Source of the DNA: Poecilobothrus nobilitatus
Lineage: Eukaryota > Arthropoda > Insecta > Diptera > Dolichopodidae
Assembly: GCA_947095535.1 (NCBI GenBank)
Contig: OX352773.1
Coordinates: 112,512,932 to 112,576,931, forward strand
DNA: 64,000 nucleotides
Direction of reading: 5' to 3'
The notes beneath the pieces are model-generated. The model had not been told where the DNA came from and made no database searches. It was given only the letters and a program-made list of their open reading frames with translations. Made by a program: the position numbers and the translations under genes. Each line of letters begins with the position of its first letter. Position 1 is the first letter of the stretch. Of the stretch, positions 1-10,359 are shown piece after piece.

Positions 1-1300
1 AAACATCAATAATTATAGACCAATTTCCTTCCTACCATCAATAGGGAAAGTTTTTGAAAAATTAGTAAAAAAAAGGATAGTAGGATATATAAATAAAATA
101 AATTTTTTCAATAATGCGCAATTTGGTTTTAGGGAAAAGAAATCGACTGAAGATGCGTTACTTGATTTTTGTTATAAAGTATACATCAATTTGGATAAAA
201 AGAAGCACACAGCTGGTCTATTTGTTGACATTACCAATGCCTTTGGCATGGTCAACCATGCAATTTTATTAAAAAAAATTAATAATTCTGGAATCAGAGG
301 ATTTATGCTTGACTGGTTCTCATCATATTTAAAAGACAGAACTCAATTTGTTAAAATCAATAATAAAGTCAGCTCATCTAAAGTTTTGAAAATTGGCATA
401 CCACAGAGTAATACTGTTTTTAATTGGCGTACCACAGGTATCACGCCAATACTGTTTTTAATTTACATGAACAGCATTTTTACTTTAAAATTTGTTCGAC
501 TTATTTATGGCGCAGACAGCCCACTAAACTTGATTGCTTTCATTAACTGTGATTTAGAGCTATTAAGAAAAAGGTTTTCGGACCACAGGCGATGATTCGT
601 AACAAAACAAAAGTTAAGATGATAAGTAACAAAACAAAAGTTATGTTTTTTAACCTAATTTCTCTCTATGATACCAATGTCCAATTTGTGTATCATGCGC
701 CAGAGTGTAAAAAGCTTAGATTAATGTGCGATTATTGTCACAATACGCAGCCTGGAAAAAAGCTGCTTTATAGTGATACTTTGTGGGATAAAAACTGCTT
801 TGTGATTGAGTTTGTGAAGCAATTCAGGTATTTAGGGTTAACAATAGAATGCAAACTCAGCTGGTCGTTTCATATAGATTCTGTAAAAAATTAGATGAGG
901 GGAACCCTTAAGGTCTTTTACAATCTGAGCAAAGTATGTCCTTCTTAAATACTTAGAGAATTATCTATTTCGATCTTGTTCAATCCAAGTTACAATATGG
1001 ATTAGCTTGTTGGGGTGGAGCTTATTACAATAAAGTTCTACCTCTACTTCGTTTAGAAAAATTTGTAAGAGAACTAGATTAGACAACAGTTTTCCATTAT
1101 TTGTTTCTTTAAATATTCTTCCTCTGCGCCATCTTTATTGCTTTAAAGTACTAAAAATATTTTTCCTTCGATCTGGGTATTTGAACTATAGGGATTCCAG
1201 CACGTATAATTTGCGTGTTAATTATAGTTTTCTCGTTAATCTTCCAAATTTTCGTACTACATGTTATCGAAATTTTTTAGTATAAGATCTTGTGTGTTGT
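1..1300 (+). pseudogene. Decayed CR1/Jockey-type LINE reverse transcriptase
   Basis: The frame is open from base 1 and reads NNYRPISFLPSIGK, the start of a LINE RT finger domain. The motif QFGFREKKSTEDAL and a palm motif A form (LFVDITNAF, with Asp) follow to about base 400. At 394-462 the block encoding the usual PQG..LGP motif is partly duplicated. The following YADD box has become YGAD, so the second catalytic Asp is gone. After a frame change the thumb appears at 592-894 (FRYLGLTIECKLSWSFHI). Scattered C-terminal matches (LQYGLACWGG, then a LPLRHLYCFKVLKIF-like stretch) run to about 1300. It is truncated by the window at the 5' side and cannot be functional. The clade is inferred from motif spacing only. 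Confidence 0.8.
394..462 (+). repeat. Partial tandem duplication inside the RT palm
   Basis: Two neighbouring blocks, 394-424 and 425-462, both start with a GGC(A/G)TACCACAG word and end in AATACTGTTTTTAATT. The second has the sequence expected for the PQG...LGP region, while the first is a shortened copy. The duplication sits directly before the catalytic box. Confidence 0.75.
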
Positions 1301-1630
1301 TTAATAAATTACATTATAGTCATTAAGAATATCTACGACTTTTTTAAAACAGCTTAAGATTTGACTTATGGGATTAAACTTCGAACACTTAAATAATTTT
1401 TTTAACATTATATCTTAGCTACCTATTCACCCATATTCTTGAAAACTCATCACTTACGCGATGAAAATATGTATCACATCACGTCTATATAAATTTGTAA
1501 TTCTCGAAGACTCATGATGAAAATTTTTGTTATGTTGGTAGTAATTTACTGTCAAATAAAAATTTTTCCATATTTAAACGTTCAACTAAAATCATTTCAA
1601 AAAGAGGTTTGATTTTTGAATAGTAAATGA

Positions 1631-1951
1631 AAGTACATATTCATAAGTTGCAAGAAGCCGTCGTATCTTGCGAACCAGAAGTCGGACCGAAGTGATTAAA
1701 AAACCTAGTCCCCGATTCTGTAATAGAAATTAAAAATAAAAAAAATATGAGAAAAGTACCAAAAAGTAGCACCCTAGTTTTACGGGGGCTATTTTTTTGG
1801 GCGGGCTTGAAGTCCAACCGTTTTATTTTTTATTTTTTTTTCTATATTTTAATTCTACAACAAAATCAGGGAGTACCTTTTTTAAATCATGTCGGTCCGA
1901 CTTCTAGTTCGCAAGATACGGAGGCTTGCAACTTATAACTATGTATGTACT
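1631..1951. mobile_element. Foldback / MITE-like hairpin element
   Basis: About 78 bp at 1631-1708 pairs with 1872-1951. The cores are GTATCTTGCGAACCAGAAGT on the left and the reverse complement of ACTTCTAGTTCGCAAGATAC on the right, with few mismatches. The spacer is about 160 bp and encodes nothing. A 63-codon open frame at 1747-1938 lies across the hairpin and looks fortuitous. Long inverted arms with a short centre are typical of foldback or MITE-type DNA elements. No TSD was recognised, so the superfamily is unknown. Confidence 0.6.
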
Positions 1952-2180
1952 CCGATGCTAGTTCAATATAAAAAATATATAAAATATATATTTTACAATT
2001 TTTTAATTTGTAAAATATTCTAAACAAAAACAACATTCACTAAAATACTAATTTATTTTTAATTACACATACTTCCTTTCCACTCTATAAATTTTTATAT
2101 TTTTATTTAAACTTAAACTTAACTAAAAACTAAAAAAAAAAAATAATTAATTCCTAAGAATTACTTAAAAGTGATATTTA

Positions 2181-2695
2181 TAGTACGTTCACAAACACTT
2201 GATTTTGAGAAATTGAGATGATTTCGAAAATTGAGTTGATTTTCTCCTTTTTTTTCTTGATTTCCCATACATTTTTCAAAAATTTATCTATCAAACAAAA
2301 TCAACTCGCTACTTGATTTTCTGAAAATCACCTTAAAATCACGTCATTCGTCCATGAAATTTCGATTTTTGTATTAATTATTTAAAATGTTTTTCATTAA
2401 CCCTTGTTTTTTTTTAATTTGTCAAATGGAATATTAAAAATCATAACAATTAAAAAACTAAAATTTTCTATTTTATTTTTGAAATTATGTTTATTTATGT
2501 TTTATTGTTGCTTATTTAAAAAAAAAATAAATAAATTTATTTATTTACTTTGGATTATTTTTTATTGTTTCAAAACAATAATCAAATATGCCAAAAATTA
2601 CATTCTTGATTTTAAAAAACGATTGTGAACACTTGACATTTTACATGATTTTGTGCATGATAATCAATTCGATTTCGGAGTTTGTGAACATACTA
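2181..2695. mobile_element. PIF/Harbinger-type MITE (515 bp, TTA target duplication)
   Basis: Terminal inverted repeats TAGTACGTTCACAAAC (2181-2196) and GTTTGTGAACATACTA (2680-2695) match at 15 of 16 positions. TTA flanks both ends (2178-2180 and 2696-2698), the 3-bp target duplication typical of PIF/Harbinger. The interior is AT-rich and non-coding; open frames at 2404-2782 are low-complexity and not credible genes. No autonomous partner with these ends is seen here: the Harbinger at 34603 has different termini. Confidence 0.7.
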
Positions 2696-2892
2696 TTATC
2701 GTATAAGAATTTTGCCATGATAGAAAATGGCTATCGCTTCGTAGGAAAAGTTTTCCAAAAACACCACACACGATACTTTTGACATTTAATATCGCGTCAA
2801 ATTGAAAACATCACTTTAGAGTCTTGCAGAACAACAAATCATCGCGTCAGTGATACTCTTCGTATGATAAATCTTCAAGAATATGGGTGATT

Positions 2893-3725
2893 ATTAAAGC
2901 TTGGATGGTAGATGGAATGCACTTTTTTTTATTTACTTTTGATTTCATCATATCAATTTATTTATAGCTTTTTTTTTTAATTTTGTTTTTGCTTTTTGCC
3001 TCTTTTGCTTTTTTTGCTGCTTTTCTTTTGTAATTTTTATTAGTTTTGAAATAAGATTTTTTGTTTATATATTTTACTTTTTAATTTTTATTAATTTTGT
3101 TTAGAATTAATTTATCTTTTTTTTTTGTTAGTTTAATTATTATGTATTGAATTTGCTGTTACTTTATTTTATGCTTCACCCTCTAGTATATAAATTTGTT
3201 TAAATTTTATTTTTTGATAACTTCAATACTAGAATGTGGTTTTGATCGTCTCTGGCGTTTGATAAAAGTAGTTGTTTATGTTGTTAATACTTATAGATAT
3301 TTCCTTTATTTTTAAATTTTTAATTTTTTTAATTAGTAAAAAAGAAATTTTGGTTTTAAATTAAATTTTTTATTTAGTTTAGTAAATTGTTTTTAATTTA
3401 AATAAAACTTTTTAAAATTCATACATACATTTTACATATGATAAGTATAATTTCTTTTTTTTAATATAGTAAATAATTATTCTCAATCAAACGGTTTATT
3501 TTTGATTATATTACTCTTGTTGTAATTTAGTTAAAAATTTTGTTTTCTAAAGTGTGTGACCACATGTTTTTAGTATTAAGCGTTGATAACATTAGTTTCT
3601 GTGCGGGGTTGTCAATTTTTTTTTTTTTTTATTTTTTCTCATTTTTCATTTTATTTCATTATATTACAAATAAAATTGTTCGGATTTTCGGCTTAGTACC
3701 TATTTGATTCGCCCGTGACTTTAAT
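2893..3725. other. AT-rich stretch, no gene seen
   Basis: Poly-T-rich DNA with no credible open frame. The part from about 3540 may be the 5' leader of the LINE whose ORF1 starts at 3780, but nothing in the sequence proves this. Confidence 0.5.
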
Positions 3726-3779
3726 TTGACACTGTTATTTTTATTTATTTATAATTTTTTTCTCTTCACATATGATTTA

Positions 3780-4091
3780 ATGCCTAAATGTAATAAGGTC
3801 ACATGTCGCGAAGTAAATGCTGAGCCTACAAGTTCATGCGCTGGTAGCTGTGAAGGGTTATTCCATCCCAAATGTATGGGACTCACAGCACCATTGGCGG
3901 ATAGGGTAAAAAATTCGCCAGGTTTAGCCTGGTATTGTGAAACCTGCGGCAAAACCTCTTCGGCAGCTCTGCAGCTGTTCATGTTGAAAATGGGTCAAAA
4001 ATTGAATACCCTAAAATCAGCTTTTGAAAGTCTAGCATTCGAAGTCATAGCCTTCGAATCCTTAACGGAAGATTTCGATAAATTTGGATAA
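3780..4091 (+). CDS. LINE ORF1 fragment with a PHD-like zinc finger
   Basis: The ATG at 3780 opens 103 codons starting MPKCNKVTCRE. Cysteines and one histidine occur in PHD-type order: C-x4-C, then CAGSC, HPKC, and a final WYCETC. PHD fingers of this kind occur at the N-terminus of ORF1 proteins in several insect CR1/Jockey-like LINEs, where they are thought to bind nucleic acid or RNP partners. The frame stops at TAA (4089-4091), but homologous-looking coding continues in another frame from 4085, so a frameshift near 4085 probably truncated it. No RT follows because a microsatellite and a Copia LTR come next. ORF1 identity is inferred from family knowledge, not from an adjoining ORF2. Confidence 0.55.
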   Translation: MPKCNKVTCREVNAEPTSSCAGSCEGLFHPKCMGLTAPLADRVKNSPGLAWYCETCGKTSSAALQLFMLKMGQKLNTLKSAFESLAFEVIAFESLTEDFDKFG

Positions 4092-4548
4092 CTTGCAAGT
4101 TCCTAACTGCAATGACTCTATCGTTAGTGATGCGAGTTTTCTAATAGGCTTCTCTTCTAATGGGTTGGAACCACTCACGCGGCCCAGTTCTGAGGTTGAA
4201 CAAACCTTCAACCTTCGTGGAGATTTAATTCAACTAAAATCTCCACTTCCGGTTCAGTCCGAAAATATACATCTTACGGACGAACTAGTTGATATATCTC
4301 CGAACTTAAGTTGGAACTCGTCTTCTAACAATATTGTTGTGAATAATAGTAGTAATAATAAAATAAATAATAATAGTGATTATAATAGAAATATTAGTGA
4401 TAATATTCATAATAATAATAATAACAATAATAATGATAATAATCTTAGTAGTGATAATAATAGTAACAATAATAATAAAAATAATAATGCGGTAGTATTA
4501 ATAATATTGATCATAGTAATAGTAATGATAATATTAGTAGTAATATAA
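4085..4548 (+). pseudogene. Continuation of ORF1 running into poly-Asn microsatellite
   Basis: The frame overlapping the end of the previous ORF reads DNLQVPNCNDSIVSDASF and stays non-repetitive and Ser/Thr/Leu-rich to about 4320. It then dissolves into Asn/Ser repeats encoded by AAT/AGT/GAT triplets. The non-repetitive part is probably the middle of the same ORF1 protein after a frameshift. The repetitive part is expanded microsatellite DNA, not a selected protein. Confidence 0.45.
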
Positions 4549-4994
4549 TAATAATAATAATACTAACGGTAATAATTGTAATAACAATAATAGGAATAGT
4601 AATAACTATAATAGAAGTAATAATGGTAAAACTAAGAATAATCGTAGTAATAAATGTAATGGGAAAAATATTAACCATAATAGTAATAATAATAATAAAC
4701 ATAAAATAAAACAATAATAATAAAAATAATAATAATGATAATAGTAGAAATAACAGAAGTAACAGTACTAATAGCAGTAATAATAATAATCGTAATAGAT
4801 TTAATAATAATAATCGTAATAGAATTAATAATAATAATAATGATAATAATACTAATAATAATGATAATAATAATAATATTGATAATAATAATAATAAATA
4901 ATAATAAATAATAAATAAATAAATAATAAATCATAAACCATAAATAATAAATAAATAAAAAATAATAAATAAATAATAAAAAATAAATAAATAA

Positions 4995-5026
<32 letters not shown>

Positions 5027-5033
5027 AAATAAT
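4325..5033. repeat. Imperfect (AAT)n then (AAAT)n microsatellite, about 700 bp
   Basis: AAT-type triplets with GAT/AGT/CAT interruptions run from about 4325 to 4900. From about 4900 to 5033 the unit becomes the tetranucleotide AAAT/AATA. Long frames on both strands here (for example 4511-5061 minus) are repeat artefacts. The tract ends exactly where the Copia LTR begins. Confidence 0.9.
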
Positions 5034-5287
5034 TGTTAAATTTTAGTGAACGCCTTTTCATTTCAAGTACAGCTTACAAACTAACTAAAAAATATAAGAA
5101 TGTTAACATGTGATATAAAAAAAATAAAGTTACAAATTTCTTTTAATTAATAAACAATGTGTTAGAAAAAGATAAATCAAATAATTCCAAATTACTATAC
5201 AAATATAAAATTACTGTATTACTATCAATATCATAAAGTGCATTGATTATGTTTCCCAGGTAACAAATAGAGCATATGTTTTCAACA
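5034..5287 (-). repeat. Copia 3' LTR
   Basis: On the minus strand a purine-rich tract (GATAGGAGGAG, 5288-5298) directly precedes TGTTGAAAAC at 5287. A TTTAACA end at 5034 gives a 254-bp LTR with imperfect TGTTgAA...TTtAACA termini. Its outer end lies against the AAAT microsatellite. The 5' partner is absent, so the borders rest on PPT position and TG..CA ends. Confidence 0.65.
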
Positions 5288-5306
5288 CTCCTCCTATCAA
5301 GGCACT

Positions 5307-6802
5307 TTACAAATTCATCATGTTGATACAATTTTCATGTTTAATTTTATTGAGCTCTTTCGTTAAAACATCAGCCACCATCTCATCCGTCGGTATGTAC
5401 AGAATTTCAATGTGTTTTTCATCTTGCATTTGTTTGCAACAGTGGTACTTAATGTTGATGTGTTTTGACCTATTATGATGATTATGATTTTTAGATAAGT
5501 TAATAGCAGTTTGATTATCGTAAAATATTTTTGTTCTATCTTTGATAAGTGGAAGCTTGAGATCTGTGAATAATTTTCTTTGATGTATGATTTCTTTTGC
5601 AGCTTCACTCAATCCTATATACTCTGCTTCCATTGTTGAAAGCGCGACACATTGTTGTTTCTTTGATTTCCAGCATATTAGAGCTCCGCCTAAAACAACA
5701 ACATATCCGTAACAGGATTTACGGTCTTGAACATCACCAGCCCAGTCTGAGTCAACGTAACACTTTAAGTCTTCTCCAGTCTTTGTCTATTTTATGGAAT
5801 AATCGGATGTACCTTTAAGATATCTCAGGAGACGCTTTGCTTTGCTTTAATTCCAATCAATTAAAGATGGGTTGTTTGTATATCGACTAAGCAAATTCTC
5901 TGTGAAAGCTATATCTGAAAGTGCTGCGTTGGCTAAATATGACACTGCTCCAATTAACTCTCGATAAGGCTTGTCGAGCATTTCATCATCTTTCATATCT
6001 TTTGATTGTAGTGTAATATTTAAACTATTTATCCAATGGTGTTGAAACGTGGTTAGAATCTTGCATGATAAATTTTTGTAATAACTTCTCAATATATGGT
6101 TTTTGGTGAATTTCAATGTTACCATTACTATTTTTGCGTTCGACCGTAATTCTAAGTATGCTATTTATTTTTCCATGTCCTTCATTTCAAATTTTGATGA
6201 TAATAATTTCTTTATTTTCTCAACATTTTGTAGAGTGTTTGATGCTATGAGCAAATCGTCAACGTAAACCAAAACGATAATGATTGAACCATTTTCAAAG
6301 CTGACATAAAGACATTGATCAGCGCTTGATTGTTGCATATCTAAAGATAGCAGATACGTGCTTAATTTTTGTTGCCACAATCGTGCCACTTGTTTCAAAC
6401 CATACAAAGGTATTTTTAATTTCATACTTTTGATATATCGCGTGTAATATTTGGTATTTGTGGCAACTCCATATAAATTTCATCATGCAGATCACCTTGT
6501 ACATACGCGGTCACGACATCCATCTAGTGTAAATAAAGTTCTAATTCAGCGCATAATGCAAATATGGTTCGAATTGATTCATATCTTGCAACAGGTGCAT
6601 ACACTTCGTCATAATCTATACCATCAGTTTGTTCGCAAGCTCTAACAACTAAACGCGCCTTATATTTGGGTGAACAATCACTGTTCTTCTTGATACAATA
6701 TACCCAACGATTACTTAGAGCCTTTTTGTTTTCTGGACGCGGCACAACTTCCCATGTTTTATTTTTCTGTAATGATTTTAACTCTGTATGCACCGCCTCC
6801 AC
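5307..6802 (-). pseudogene. pol: Copia RT-RNase H
   Basis: From 6802 downward: WEVVPRPENKKALSNRWVY and the RT start KARLVVRACEQTDGIDYDEV, then PLYGLKQVARLWQ and the catalytic YVDD (LVYVDDLLIAS) at about 6260. The RNase H end, 5633-5307, shows MEAEYIGLSEAAKE, the KIFYDNQTAINLSKN block and TDEMVADVLTKEL. These are standard Copia signatures. The reading frame changes around 6520, 6430, 6160 and 5850-5640, and stops lie between the blocks. The RT catalytic Asp pair is intact, but the protein cannot be made as one chain. Confidence 0.88.
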
Positions 6803-7114
6803 CTATAATTGTTTATATTCCCTTTTCATTATATTTTCAAATGATGTAATGTTAATAGGATCAATCGATACATAATTAACTTCTTCTGATACTTTCCGGG
6901 GTCTACCCCTTTGACCTGACTTTATTATTTTCCGACGATCACGCCTTCTTGTATTTACACCATTTCCTTCACTCGTCTCATTATAAGTTTTAGGAGGATC
7001 ATTATTTTCCAATGATTCGGGTTCAGAACTTGGTAATAAAAATTCTTCTTCTTCGGATTGATTGTCTTTACTTTTATTCATCACTTATTCATCACTTTTA
7101 ATTTGCAAAAAACT
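6803..7114 (-). pseudogene. Copia integrase C-terminal linker, proximal part
   Basis: An acidic and basic low-complexity segment (SEEEEFLLPSSEPESLENND, then RRRDRRKIIKSGQRGRPRK) joins integrase to RT, as in other Copia elements. It is interrupted by the LINE at 7127-8879. The upstream part continues at 8892-9077, where the duplicated 12-bp target is found. Confidence 0.75.
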
Positions 7115-7126
7115 ATCTTCACTAAT

Positions 7127-8879
7127 CCCTCTACAACAAAGTAAGAATTCTCATAAAACAGAACTTAATGAAAAATCGTCCAATTAGAAATAAGAATGGA
7201 CAAATGCTCACTTCAACCCAAGAGCAAATCCAGAGATGGAAAGAACATTTCGAAGAAACAAACAACGAAGATAGTGGAGGTAGTAATGAAAGCGATGAAG
7301 AAGAAAGTTCCCCTACTGCAGACACAAGAAGCCGAATTACTGTAAATGCCCCATCAAACAGAGAAATTATAGCTGCACTTTCAAGGCTGAAAAGCAACAA
7401 AGCGCTTGGTATAGATGGAATACCTTCAGAACTTCTCCAAGCAAACACAGGATATATAGCAGAAGTTCTTCAGCCTATCTTGGAAGAAATTTGGAACAAT
7501 GAAGCCATACCGGAAAGCTGGAAAACAGGAATCATAATAAAACTTCCAAAAAAGGGAAATCTCCAAGAATACAAAAATTGGCGTGGTATTACAGTCCTAA
7601 ACACACTAAATAAATTACTGGCTCTCATAATACACTCCAGAATTGAAGCACGAATAGAGGACATCTTTCGTGAGCAACAAGCAGGTTTTAGAAAGCAGCG
7701 CAGCTGTATAGATCACTCAAATACTCTGCGTCTGATAATCGAATAATCAGCAGAATGGAAATCACCACTCTACATAACATTCGTGGACTTTGAAAGAGCA
7801 TTCGATAAAATAAAACACAGGGCCATCTGGAAGGCTTTCAGAAGAAGGAATATACCACCTAAAATCAGAAACATCATCCAAAATATGTACACCAACGCCG
7901 AGTCCAGGGTTCTCCACAATGGAAACCTTAGCGATCCGATAAGCCTCCAGGCTGGAGTCAAACAAGGATGTCCACTTTCCCCAATCCTGTTGAACATCGT
8001 TTTCGACGACGTATTGGAAGAATCACTAATACACAAAACAGGAATCAATTGGACCCTTACATCTCGCCAAGAGGACCTCGAATATGCTGATAATATTGCT
8101 CTACTTGCATATACACACAGGAATATGCAACAAAAACTAGATTCCCTAAACACAAAAGCACATAAAGTAGGACTCAATATTAATATTGCAAAAACAAAGT
8201 CCCTAAGATTGAATGCAAATAATTCCAATCCATTAGCAATAAACAACACATACATAGAGGATGTGACAAGTTTCAACTACCTTGGCAGTATTCTTACCGC
8301 AAACGGAGGAGCAGAAGAAGTCATTGAGAATCGAATAAAATTAGCAAAGATGGCATTCGGGAGACTTTGGCCAATCTGGAGATCACCGCAGTTAACCAAA
8401 GGCACGAAAATAAGGATATATGAAGCCTGTGTGAAATCGATTCTACTCTACGGCAGTGAAACCTGGTTAATCAAAAACTCTTCAACAAATAAATTACAAG
8501 TATTTGAAAATAAATGCCTCCGAACAGTTTAAAATATAAGATGGCCTAGAAGAATATCAAATGAGGACCTACTAACTATCTCTAGACAAGAAACCATACT
8601 CTGCCAAATCAAGAAAAAGAAATGGAGATGGATAGGTCACACACTTTGGAAAGCACCAGAGAACATTGCACGCCAGGCGCTCGACTGGAATCCACAGGGA
8701 AAAAGAAGTGTGGGTAGACCTAATATAACATGGAGAATGTCTGTGGCTAAGGAAATTGATAATAGCGGTAAAACATGGGCAGAAATCAAACATTTGGCCC
8801 ATAATCGAGTGCGATATAGAAGCTTTGTGGAAGCGCTATGCTCCCCCAGGGGGTAAAACATGTTAAAAAAAAAAAAAAA
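7127..8879 (+). mobile_element. 5'-truncated poly(A) LINE inserted in Copia, 12-bp TSD
   Basis: ATCTTCACTAAT occurs at 7115-7126 and again at 8880-8891, immediately after a 15-bp poly(A) run. The insert begins inside the ORF2 RT region, so it is 5'-truncated. Short target duplication, poly(A) and 5' truncation are the marks of target-primed reverse transcription. Confidence 0.95.
7129..8856 (+). pseudogene. RTE-like LINE ORF2 (RT plus C-terminal domain), two in-frame stops
   Basis: One frame runs through the whole insert, ending in a TAA at 8854. It includes the pre-RT segment (STQEQIQRWKEHFEE), RT fingers (ALGIDGIPSELLQ, KNWRGITVLN), palm A (FVDFERAFDKIKH), PQG-like GVKQGCPLSPIL, the catalytic box, thumb (NYLGSILTANGG) and a C-terminal WRWIGHTLWK plus GRPNITWR block. 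The frame is broken only by in-frame TAA at 7744-7746 and 8530-8532. The catalytic box reads YADN instead of YADD, so the second metal-binding Asp is lost. Style resembles RTE/related APE LINEs; the clade is uncertain because the endonuclease is not present. Confidence 0.85.
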
Positions 8880-8891
8880 ATCTTCACTAAT

Positions 8892-9077
8892 GTCATCATG
8901 TTTATCATTATCAATTTGTTGTTCACTATCTGATTTTTGTTCATCATTGTTAAATTTTTCTTCTTCGTCAACGCTCATATGGTATATTATTTTATCATTA
9001 TCACAGATTTCATTTGGTTTTAATATTGGGTCCAAATTCACTTCAAATATGTAATTGTTTGGATCGAATATTTCCAT
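8892..9077 (-). pseudogene. Copia integrase-RT linker, distal part
   Basis: Minus-strand frame MEIFDPNNYIFEVNL followed by a Glu/Asp-rich stretch (VDEEEKFNNDEQKSDSEQQ). It joins across the LINE insertion to the segment ending at 7114. Confidence 0.7.
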
Positions 9078-9830
9078 AAATTTTACATCCCGTCTTTTGA
9101 TTATAGATTTAAAACCATCCCAAAGCCGATATCCTTTTGTTTCTTCACAGTATCCAACAAAAGTATAAATTTTGCCTTTCGCATCTAATTTTCAACGTCC
9201 TGGACCTTTTTCTAGAGCTACAACCCTACAACCAAAGCTTTTTAGAAAATTTATATTAGGTTTCTTACCGGATCAAATTTCAAATACCGTTTCGCCATTT
9301 AGAGCACTGCAAGAACTTCGATTTCTTGTAAACACAGCAGTATTAACTGCTTCTGCCCATAAGCTTTTTAGCATATTGGACTGCAACAACATACACCTGG
9401 CCATTTCTAATAAAGTGCGATTTGCACGCTCCGTTATGCCGTTCTGCTGGGGTGTGTATTCCACGGTTAATTGTCTTGATATACCTTGACTATTTAAATA
9501 ATCACTAAATTTGCTTGATACATATTCTCGAGCGTTATCCGTACGAAGAATTTTTATTTTTTTTCAATTTTAAAATTTTTGAAAGGCATCGAACACATCG
9601 CTACGGCTTTTCAAAAAAACTAACTAACTACGGTAACATAACGTGAACTTTCATCTACAAATGTTGCAAAATAACGCTATCCACCAATTGAATTAACACT
9701 AAATGAACCACATATGTCGGAATGAATAACTCCCAACAATTCAGCATTTCTCTTGTTTGAATTTTGGAATAGAAGTTGAAGATTTTCGCTTTATCGCATA
9801 TAACACACTTCACTTTATTAAATTTTAAAT
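9078..9830 (-). pseudogene. pol: Copia integrase
   Basis: The clearest block, 9464-9273, reads MEYTPQQNGITERANRTLLE, the Copia integrase signature containing the catalytic Glu (NGITER). AEAVNTAVFTRNRS follows. Upstream (toward 9830) weaker matches to the catalytic core appear in several frames, including CVICDKAK after the pre-integrase domain. Frameshifts near 9540, 9600 and 9470 break it. Confidence 0.8.
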
Positions 9831-9839
9831 CTTAAATCT

Positions 9840-10000
9840 TAAATCGTCAATACCTCTCGCCAGATTTTTGTTTTTCAACTTGAATACGTCTTTAAAATTG
9901 AGATGTCCCATTCTTTGATGCCAGTTCACCAAATCGTTTTTTAAGGATTCCTGAGCAAACATTGAAATTATTTTTTCAGATTCTATAACATATAGATTGT
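9840..10000 (-). pseudogene. Copia GAG-pre-integrase (HHCC) domain
   Basis: The minus strand reads DLVNWHQRMGHLNFKDVFKL followed by KNKNLARGIDDL, with the two His of the zinc-binding HHCC motif (WHQRMGH). The paired cysteines follow in a shifted frame (CVICDKAK). Confidence 0.8.
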
Positions 10001-10004
10001 CAAT

Positions 10005-10346
10005 TTATTCGTTGTTATCGTTTTTAAATACAGCACGCTTATCATCGAACGTAATTTTTATACCATAATTGGCAGCTTTTGACACAAATATGAGGTTCTG
10101 ACGCAACTTTAAAGAATATATTACATCATGCATTATAATTTTATTATCGTTACCCCTTATTTTAAATTCAACTATGCTTGTTCCATATGCATCTATGGTG
10201 GTATTATCTGCTATATGTATTAAACGTTTTTCATGTGAATTCCATCTTACAAATAATTCCTTATTATTACACATATGGGCACTGGCCCCACTATTCACAT
10301 ATAAGTTGTTTTGTAGAGGTTGTCTCGTTGTTATATAAAACTGCAC
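10005..10346 (-). pseudogene. Copia aspartic protease with substituted active site
   Basis: The frame reads YVNSGASAHMCNNKELF where Copia proteases have (V)DSGAS-HMC: the catalytic Asp is replaced by Asn. Downstream it keeps the family pattern (IRGNDNKIIMHDVIYSLKLRQNL). It ends at a stop near 10005 before the pre-integrase domain. Confidence 0.85.
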
Positions 10347-10359
10347 TCATTGCCACACC

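Larger units (their letters stand above)
1425..2892. repeat. Inverted repeat pair with TCACCCATATTCTTGAA ends
   Basis: Left arm 1425-1463 and right arm 2840-2892 are imperfect reverse complements. They share a 15-bp exact core (ACCCATATTCTTGAA) and an inner CGCGATGA word, with a short unpaired insertion in the right arm. They bracket 1.4 kb of AT-rich DNA holding the foldback at 1631-1951 and the MITE at 2181-2695. They may be terminal repeats of a non-autonomous DNA element. No target-site duplication is obvious. Confidence 0.4.

Noticed and set aside
1747..1938. 63-codon ORF in the foldback
   Set aside because: It runs across the hairpin arm with no coding signature.
2404..2782. Phe/Lys-rich ORFs
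   Set aside because: Low-complexity frames inside an AT-rich MITE.
4511..5061. Long minus-strand Ile/Tyr-rich open frames
   Set aside because: They are translations of AAT/AAAT microsatellite DNA.
7131..8276. Minus-strand ORFs of 60-170 codons opposite the nested LINE
   Set aside because: Shadow frames of the plus-strand ORF2, which carries the RT motifs.
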